Of a stretch of 6,603 nt of DNA, positions 1-6,000 are shown piece by piece. This DNA is from Bryobacterales bacterium (lineage in GTDB: Bacteria; Acidobacteriota; Terriglobia; Bryobacterales; Bryobacteraceae). The notes under the pieces are model-generated. The model was given only the letters and a program-made list of their open reading frames with translations, was not told where the DNA came from and ran no database searches. The stretch is from contig PKYZ01000889.1 of NCBI GenBank assembly GCA_003132865.1, positions 1 through 6,603 on the forward strand, read 5' to 3'. Position numbers and translations under genes: made by a program. Numbering within the stretch: the stretch's first letter is position 1; each line of letters begins with the position of its first letter.

Positions 1-140
1 CCGCATCTGCGGCGCAGTCCGGTGGCAGACCGGTGGGAGAAGGCGAAAGCCGCACGACCCACAGGCACGCGGGCTCTCATCCGAAGTCAACAGCGCGGCT
101 CGCTGCTCGCGGCCGCGCACGTTTCAGCGCGCTGCGGCGA
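1..140. other. Non-coding left flank with small repeats and hairpins
   Basis: No convincing gene is seen. The stretch holds a CCGCATCTGCGG palindrome at 1-12, an 11-bp near-perfect tandem duplication at 19-40 (CCGGTGGCAGA / CCGGTGGGAGA), a compound stem at 33-62 (GTGGG/CCCAC enclosing GGC-GAAA-GCC), and the hairpin at 93-118. A minus-strand ATG at 80 opens a frame running off the left edge, but it lacks a ribosome binding site. Confidence 0.4.
93..118 (-). terminator. Strong GC hairpin just after the last gene
   Basis: A 7-bp perfect stem (GCGCGGC/GCCGCGC) continues as a 3-bp stem past one unpaired base, with a 5-nt loop. It begins 22 nt after the stop codon at 141. No T run follows, so it is not a classical intrinsic terminator. 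It may stabilise the mRNA 3' end or be chance in GC-rich DNA. Confidence 0.3.
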
Positions 141-1769
141 TCAAGGCTGCTCGGCGATCGTCACAATGCGGTCGGCCGCTACGTCCTTCAAGACCGTCCT
201 CTCGCCGGAGGGCCAGCGAACGGCGATCGAATCGGCGCGCACGGCGCTGCCCAAGCCAAAATGCAGCCGCAGATCGCTCTGTGACAGGTAGCTGCCGCCG
301 CTTCGAAGTTCGTCAACCTGCGTGCGCCCCCCGGCCGACAAGGCCACGCGCGCCCCGATCGCACTACGGTTCGAGCGTGAGCCAATCAGCCGGAGCAACA
401 GCCAGTGCCCAGCCGCAGGACGGCTCTGCTTCCACAGCGACGGCGGCTCGTTCTGGTTGTTGGTAAGCACTTCCAGCGTGCCATCGTTGTCGATGTCGCC
501 GACGGCCAAGCCGCGCGCCGAGTGCCGGCTCGCGACCGACGGGCCGGCTTCTTCCGAGATGTCCTGGAACCGGCCCCGTCCAGTGTTGTGGTACAGGATG
601 GCGCGGTCGCGGTAGTGGATATCGATCCGCTGGCGGTCGATTTCCGGGAACACGTGGCCGTTCACGACAACCAAATCCTTCCAGCCGTCGTTGTCGAAGT
701 CGAAAAAGGCGCAGCCCCAGCTTACGAACCGCGTGTTGTGGCCCAACCCGGCCGCCATGGTCACGTCATCGAACTGGCCGTCGCCGGTGTTGCGGTACAA
801 TGTTTCCCGTTCGTCGGAAAAATTGGTGCGGAAGATGTCGAGGCGGCCGTCCCCGTCGTAATCCCCGGAAGCGATCCCCATGCCCGACAGTTCGCGGCCG
901 TTCTCGTCGAAAGCGACGCCGCGCAACACAGCCTCTTCCGTAAACGTCCCGTCCCCCCGGTTCATATACAACAGCCCCGGCGTTTGATCGCAGACGACGT
1001 AGATATCCGGACGGCCGTCGTCGTTGACGTCGGTGACCAGCACGCCCAGCGCATAGTGGCCGGTCACCTTGGCGATCCCGGACCGCTCCGACACATCTTC
1101 AAACGTCCCGTCGCCTCGGTTGCGATAGAGCAGGTTGGTATCGAACGGCAACCCTCGCGGCCCGCAATTGACCGCCATGCTGCGGTAAAAGCAGTACGGG
1201 TTGGAGCCCGGCTTCGGCGTGGTCGCAAAATCGAATTTCAGGTAGTTGGCCACAAACAGGTCGAGCCGGCCGTCCCCGTCGTAGTCCAGGAACGCGCAGC
1301 CGGTGTTGTAGCGAGTCCGGTCCTCGGTCAGATGGGCTTTCGCCGTGACGTCTTCAAAGCGCTTGCCATCCACGTTGCGGTAGAGACGGTTCTGGCCCCA
1401 GTAGGTGACGAACAAGTCGGTGTATCCGTCGTTGTCATAGTCGCCCGCGCAGACGCCCTCCGCCCAGCCGGATGGGGTCAGGCCTAGTTCGGCGGTGACG
1501 TCGGTGAAGTGGCCATTGTGGTCGTTGTGGTACATGCGGTTGGTTCCGCCGTCGCCGGAAAGGACGAAGATGTCCAGGTAGCCATCATTGTCGTAATCGA
1601 TGAAGGCGACTCCGCTGCCGGTGGTCTCGACGATGTACTCCTTGGTTTTGTCGCCGCCGTTCGGGAAGGAGTCGGTAAGGCCAGCTTCCTTGGCGATGTC
1701 GCGAAAGTCGGGGCCGGGCGGCGCGCCCGCCAACAGCGCCACGGCAGCGGCGGCGGCGAGGGCTTTCAC
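141..1769 (-). CDS. Sec-exported CRTAC1-like protein: seven-motif FG-GAP/VCBS propeller + ASPIC/UnbV (542 aa)
   Basis: Predicted secreted Ca2+-binding propeller, probably a ligand-binding module; no enzyme motif is visible. Residues 1-16 form a short Sec leader (MK then Ala/Leu-rich, cleavage near AGA/PP). DxDxDG-type loops begin at residues 58, 110, 162, 247, 303, 357 and 425, nearly all DYDNDG or DYDGDG; the fourth is DVNDDG. Each is followed by a hydrophobic strand and often by LYRNxGDG turns, giving seven blades. Residues about 466-538 are ASPIC/UnbV (NRSAIGARV, YLSQSDLRLHFGLG, VRWPSGERT). The blade-3 insertion holds Cys193 and Cys202, a possible disulfide. The start is GTG in a GTGA overlap with the TPR gene, with AGGA (1780-1783) ten bases upstream, so it is probably translationally coupled. 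It appears paralogous to the propeller of the first gene but lacks its N-terminal domain and TPR tail. Confidence 0.94.
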   Translation of the reverse strand: MKALAAAAAVALLAGAPPGPDFRDIAKEAGLTDSFPNGGDKTKEYIVETTGSGVAFIDYDNDGYLDIFVLSGDGGTNRMYHNDHNGHFTDVTAELGLTPSGWAEGVCAGDYDNDGYTDLFVTYWGQNRLYRNVDGKRFEDVTAKAHLTEDRTRYNTGCAFLDYDGDGRLDLFVANYLKFDFATTPKPGSNPYCFYRSMAVNCGPRGLPFDTNLLYRNRGDGTFEDVSERSGIAKVTGHYALGVLVTDVNDDGRPDIYVVCDQTPGLLYMNRGDGTFTEEAVLRGVAFDENGRELSGMGIASGDYDGDGRLDIFRTNFSDERETLYRNTGDGQFDDVTMAAGLGHNTRFVSWGCAFFDFDNDGWKDLVVVNGHVFPEIDRQRIDIHYRDRAILYHNTGRGRFQDISEEAGPSVASRHSARGLAVGDIDNDGTLEVLTNNQNEPPSLWKQSRPAAGHWLLLRLIGSRSNRSAIGARVALSAGGRTQVDELRSGGSYLSQSDLRLHFGLGSAVRADSIAVRWPSGERTVLKDVAADRIVTIAEQP

Positions 1770-2863
1770 TGCTGGGGCGTCCTTTCGCCAAGCCGCTTCA
1801 GAAAGTCGGTGAACTCGCCCTCGGGCGGATGCTGGAGCTTCTGCAGTTCCTGCTGCTCCCGCCGCGCCTTGTCCATCTGGCCGGAATTGCGATAGGCGAG
1901 CATGAGACTGTAGTGCGCCGCTTCATTGTTTGGCTCCATCCCGACCACCCGCTCCAGCAACGGGATTGCCTCGGCGTACTGTCTGGCCTGCACGCGAATT
2001 CGGCCGACGGCCAAGGCCGCTTCGGGAAAGTCGGGGCGCAGTTCGAGAGCCCCCTGGAAATGCTTGAGAGCCTCCTCGCGCCGGCCGCCGGCGTCCAGGA
2101 TCTGCCCGATCTGGAACTCGGCCGCAGCGTCTCCGGCGTTCAGCGCCAGTTCGGCCTCGAACTCCTTTTGCGCCTTGGCCAGCGCTTCCGGGCTGTGCGA
2201 CTCGAGCAAAATCGCGCGGCCCAAGCGGAAGTGCAGGTTGAGCGCCCGCGGGTTCTTCTCGATCGCTTTACGATATTCGGCGGCCGCTTCCGTGAACTTG
2301 TTCTGCGTTTCGAAGATCTCACCCGATAGCTGGTTCACCCGGTACGAGGCGGGCGTCTTCTCGAACATCCGCCGCGTCGCGTCGTTGAAGGCGCTCATGT
2401 GAACACGGGCAGCCAGGTAGAGCACGTCGGCGTCGTCGGGATACTTCGCTTCGAGCTGGCCGGCGATCGGAACCGCTTTGGCCGTGTCTCCCTGGGCGAC
2501 GAGACACTGCGCCAGGGCCAGCCCGGCAAGGCGGGCCAGGTCCCGATTCTCCGACTTCTGGAAGCGGTCCGTAAGATCCGGGACAGCTTCGGGGCAATGG
2601 CCGGTGGCCGCCCGCGCCAGCGCGAGGAAGGTCCGCGCATGCTCGTCGCGCGGGTTCCTGCGGACGGCATCCGCGAGCAACCGGCTCGCCTGGAGGTAGT
2701 GCCCCTGTTGAAACGCGATCACCCCTTGCTCGGTAGCCGACTCGGCCCCCAACAGCGGCCCAGCCACCGCCATCAGCGCCGCCAGCACGACATGTAGCGC
2801 ACGCTTCAGCGTGCCGCTGTCGGCTTCAGCCGACAGTTTTGCGTCACTAATGTCCCGCATCAT
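1766..2863 (-). CDS. Exported TPR-repeat protein (365 aa)
   Basis: Predicted extracytoplasmic TPR scaffold, probably binding a partner made by the same operon. A Sec-type leader runs to about residue 40: basic KR at 20-21, hydrophobic ALHVVLAALMAVAGPLL, cleavage likely at LGA/ES. Residues about 43-345 are helical repeats. The clearest TPRs are near 171-204, 246-279 and 280-313 (G-x-x-x-x-x-x-G-x-x-x-E-A-x-x-x-F/Y plus Pro between repeats); earlier ones are more diverged. The C-terminus is short, polar and charged. The start is ATGATG at 2863/2860, with GGAG ten bases upstream of the first, overlapping the 79-aa gene by 17 nt. The stop TGA is shared with the next gene's GTG. The N-region of the leader is oddly long and is encoded by two adjacent palindromes. 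No catalytic motif is seen. Confidence 0.9.
   Translation of the reverse strand: MMRDISDAKLSAEADSGTLKRALHVVLAALMAVAGPLLGAESATEQGVIAFQQGHYLQASRLLADAVRRNPRDEHARTFLALARAATGHCPEAVPDLTDRFQKSENRDLARLAGLALAQCLVAQGDTAKAVPIAGQLEAKYPDDADVLYLAARVHMSAFNDATRRMFEKTPASYRVNQLSGEIFETQNKFTEAAAEYRKAIEKNPRALNLHFRLGRAILLESHSPEALAKAQKEFEAELALNAGDAAAEFQIGQILDAGGRREEALKHFQGALELRPDFPEAALAVGRIRVQARQYAEAIPLLERVVGMEPNNEAAHYSLMLAYRNSGQMDKARREQQELQKLQHPPEGEFTDFLKRLGERTPQQ
2799..2836. repeat. Twin palindrome, REP-like, inside the 5' end of the TPR gene
   Basis: Two perfect palindromes sit 2 bp apart. GCACGCTTCAGCGTGC (2799-2814) and CTGTCGGCTTCAGCCGACAG (2817-2836) share the same central GCTTCAGC core, so on the minus strand both fold as GC-rich stems closed by a TGAA loop. 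On the plus strand the larger one is followed by TTTT (2837-2840). Paired GC-rich hairpins with a common core are typical of REP/BIME-type elements. Here they are translated, encoding about residues 10-22 of the TPR protein. The palindromes are directly visible; membership of a dispersed repeat family is inference, since no second copy lies in this window. Confidence 0.65.
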
Positions 2864-3086
2864 CCAGCATCAGCTCCGCGTTGGAGAATCGATGCCGCTG
2901 CTGTCCTTCGTAATAACGGAACGACAGCAACGGAGGCGGTCCCGGCGCGATCTGCGCCGGCGGGGCCACGCGCTCGGAGGGCGGCGTGGCGAGTTCGACG
3001 ACCTGCCCGGAAACGGCAATCTCTTTCGTCAGCCGGTCGAGGTTGCCGCCGCTCGAAGCCAGCATGAAACAGATCGGGACAATCAT
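2847..3086 (-). CDS. Unrecognised 79-aa protein in the propeller/TPR operon
   Basis: I do not recognise this protein. It begins at ATG in an ATGA overlap with the stop of the upstream gene, with GGGGGA three bases and GGGAG about eleven bases upstream, and ends at TAG inside the start region of the next gene. A longer in-frame start at 3197 would lie deep within the upstream gene and is unlikely. Third codon positions are mostly G or C, as in its neighbours, which supports real coding. It has a short hydrophobic N-terminus (IVPICFMLA) without basic residues, a middle around residues 11-32, a Pro-rich linker at about 35-52, and a polar C-terminus with FRYYEGQQRHRF. The N-terminus is too short and uncharged for a convincing signal peptide or membrane anchor. 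Its stop may lie in the repeat-like element described nearby, so the C-terminus may have been altered. Confidence 0.68.
   Translation of the reverse strand: MIVPICFMLASSGGNLDRLTKEIAVSGQVVELATPPSERVAPPAQIAPGPPPLLSFRYYEGQQRHRFSNAELMLDDAGH
2874..2877 (-). promoter_or_regulatory. Ribosome binding site of the TPR gene
   Basis: GGAG lies ten bases upstream of the ATG at 2863, inside the 3' end of the 79-aa gene. It supports starting at this ATGATG pair, upstream of the palindromes, instead of at a codon within the hydrophobic leader. Confidence 0.5.
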
Positions 3087-6000
3087 GGTTCCCCCAACTC
3101 CCGCAGCGCCTTTTGCGCCAAAGCATGCCCCGGCTTGCGAGCCAGCAACTCGCGCATCACTTCGCGCGCCTTGTCGCGCTCCCCCAGGCGCAGCCACGTT
3201 CTCGACAGGTTCAAGTACAGTATATCTTCGTCCGGCGCCACCTGGATGCCGTACTGAAATGCGGCGATGGCGTCCTTGGTCTGGCCGAGATTCAAGTACA
3301 GCACCGCGAGGTTATTGATGGCCGAGGCATCGTCGCGATGCAGGGCGATCGCCTGTTCGAACAACCGGCGCGCTTCGTCGGTCTGGCTCGCCTTGGCCAG
3401 TAGCAGCCCCAGGTTGTTGGCGGCCTCCCCGTTGCGTGCGTCGACGGCCAGCGCATGGCGATACAGCCGTTCGGCTTCCGCCGTCTTGCCCAGCTTTTCC
3501 TGCATCTGGGCGGCATTCACCAGCGCGTAGGGGAGGTCGGGGCCGAGCGCCAGCGCCCGTTCGTACATGCGCAGCGCTTCCTGCGAATTGCCCGCGGCGG
3601 ATTCCACGCCGCCCAAATCGTTCCAGGCTTCCGGCAAACCGGGATCCAGCCGCGTGGCGCGCTCCAGCGCCTCCCGTGCCGGCCCCAACCGGTTCGCCTC
3701 CAGGTGAATTCGGCCAATAGCCTCCAGAATCTTGGCGTTGTCCGGAGACTGGCTCAATGCCTCTTCCAGGTACGGCAGCGCCTGCTCGCCGTAACCGGCC
3801 ATCCACATCGCGCCGCCCATCTTGAAGTAGTCCCGCGCCGGCTGGCCGTAGTACACGCCCTCGAATGGCAGCGAGCGCGCATCCGGCACCGGACCGTCAA
3901 CCACCCGCAGGTCGGCCTCCGCGGCGGCCGCAGCCGGCGGCTCGGCATAGATTCTGCGCACCCGGCCAGCCGAATCGATCAGCATCCAGAGCGGCGTTTC
4001 GAGATCCACGCGATAGTCGAACAGATAGCGCCTGAAAATGGCATAGGCCGCGGCCAGTTCGGCGGGAGCGCTCCGCAGATCCAGAACCTCGGTCGGCACC
4101 GAATAGCGCGGCAGCGGCTCGCCCGCGTGCAGTACCAGCAACGCCGGCCCCCGGCGCTTCTCCGGCAGCGGCACGGGCTCCCAGAACCAAGTGGTCTGGA
4201 GGCGAGCGCGGTTGTCGGTGGGGAACTCGACATCCGCCGGCCATTCCTTTCGCGGCGCGAGAGGCTTCGACCGCACCTGCGCGCTGCCCTCAGTAACTTC
4301 ATATAGAAAACCTGCGGCGAGAGGCGGCAATTCCTGCACCTTTCCCGAGGGCCAGTATATGCAAACTTTCTCCGCGCGCTCGCGGGTCGCCAATCCGAAG
4401 TGCAGCCGCTTGGTGTGCTGCGAGAGATATGCCGAGCCGGCCGCCAGCCATTTTACCTGCCCATCCACTTCCACACGCGCGCCGATGGCGTCGCGATTCG
4501 ACTCCGTTCCGCGCAGCGACAAGACGATCGTCTTACGGCCCGCTCCGCAAACGTTCTGGAAGATGCGAACCTGGGGCCCCAGGCGGCTCTTCAGCACGAT
4601 GTCGAGGTTGCCGTCGCCATCGATATCGGTGAATGCGAACGCGCGGCTGTCGTCGGCCCGGTCGAGGCCGCTCACGCCGGCGAAATTGTAGTAGCGTCCG
4701 GCGCGCCGCGCGAAGAAAAGATTCGGCTCGGGGGCCGCCCAGCTATAGTCCTGGCGGATGAGCTGGTTGATGGCGTTCCAGCCATTCTCGTATTCCGGCG
4801 CAGCCGTGTAGCTCACCGGGGACTTGGCGACCACCTGGCGGTAGAAATAGCTCATCAGGTCGGTGGCGCCCCCGTTGTTCAGCATGCCGCAGGAAATGTA
4901 GATCTCGGGACTGCCGTCGTTGTCGAAATCGAAACCGTCGCAGGACCATGACCACGGGCAGATCTCGATGCCCTGCGAATCGCCGGTGTAGGTGAACGTC
5001 CCGTCGCCGTTGTTGTGATAAAGCGAATTTCCTTTTACGTGGCTGCGGTAGACTTCCCTCAGCGATGGATCTTTCTTGGCGGGGCCGAACGCAGGGTCGT
5101 TGACGATGCGCTGGCCGCACGAGCTCCACATGTTGGAGACCAGCAGATCGGGCCGGCCGTCGCCATCGTAGTCCAGCCACGCCGCGCTCATCCCCGGGCC
5201 AAGGTCTATCACGCCGGCCTCCTCGGCCACATCCCGAAAATGGCCGCGATCGTTGCGGTACAGGTTCTTGCGGCCGAAATCGTTGGTGACGTACAGATCC
5301 GGCCAGCCGTCTCCGTTGTAATCGCACCAGGTCGCGGCGAAGCTGAAGCGGTTGTTGTTGTGGTCCATTCCGCTGGCGGCCGTGACGTCTTCGAAGTAGG
5401 GCGGGTCGCGGTCCAGCCGGTTGTGAAAGAGGAAGTTGGGCGGCCCGTTCCGCGCGTCGTGGTAAGGGACCGGATAGCGGTACTGTGCCTCGGTCTGGAA
5501 GAAGAAGTAGCAGCAAAAGTAGAGATCCAGGCGGCCGTCGCGATCATAATCGGCCGCGGCTACGCTGGTGAACGCGCCTTGTGGCGGCGAGCGAAATCGA
5601 AAGGCATTCGGAACGTGCGTGAACCGGCCCATTCCGTCGTTCAGGAACAGCTCCGGCGCGCTGTTCCGCACCAGCACCAGGTCCTGATGGCCGGAGTTAC
5701 GCAGATCGGCAAAGAGCGCACTGGGGGTGTTGTCGAGGATATCCAGGCCGGCTTGCTTCGAGATGTCGCGAAGCCGGCCGTGTCCATCGTTCTTATACAA
5801 CCGGTTGGGCAGTCCGCCCGGCTGTAGGACATAAATCTCATCCCAGCCGTCGCCGTCGATGTCCGCGGCCGCAATCCCGATCTCGCCATAGAGATCGATG
5901 CCGCAGGCCGGATCGAGACGCGACCGCCAATAGGGGATGCCGCGCGCGAGCTGCTCCGGAAAGGAAGGCTCGCCGGCAAAGGCGGCGCCTGTAACATCCC

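Noticed and set aside
33..62. Group II intron domain V (GAAAGYCGCACG-like string)
   Set aside because: The short string resembles domain V, but the opposing strand (AGAA) cannot pair with GCACGA and the AGC catalytic triad is not in place.
1..80. Start of a further minus-strand gene running off the left edge (ATG at 80)
   Set aside because: Only about 26 codons are visible, there is no ribosome binding site, and the peptide is Arg-rich like random GC-rich sequence.
844..1283. Exact 17-bp direct repeat (844-860 and 1267-1283) as a mobile or regulatory repeat
   Set aside because: Both copies encode the same DGDGR Ca2+-loop segment of different blades, so they reflect protein-level repetition.
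405..1487. Long plus-strand open frame (360 codons) opposite the 542-aa gene, with other long antisense frames such as 5015-5827
   Set aside because: The products are Val/Ala/Arg-rich reverse images of the repeated Asp-rich Ca2+ loops and of GC-rich codon bias, with no domain or ribosome binding site. They are shadows of the real genes.
2817..2840. Intrinsic terminator on the plus strand (20-bp palindrome followed by TTTT)
   Set aside because: No plus-strand gene ends here, and the element lies inside a minus-strand coding region. A paired repeat element explains it better.
2847..3197. Longer 116-codon version of the small ORF starting at 3197
   Set aside because: It would overlap the TPR end of the upstream gene by over 110 bases. 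The internal ATG at 3086 forms a clean ATGA junction with a G-rich site just upstream.
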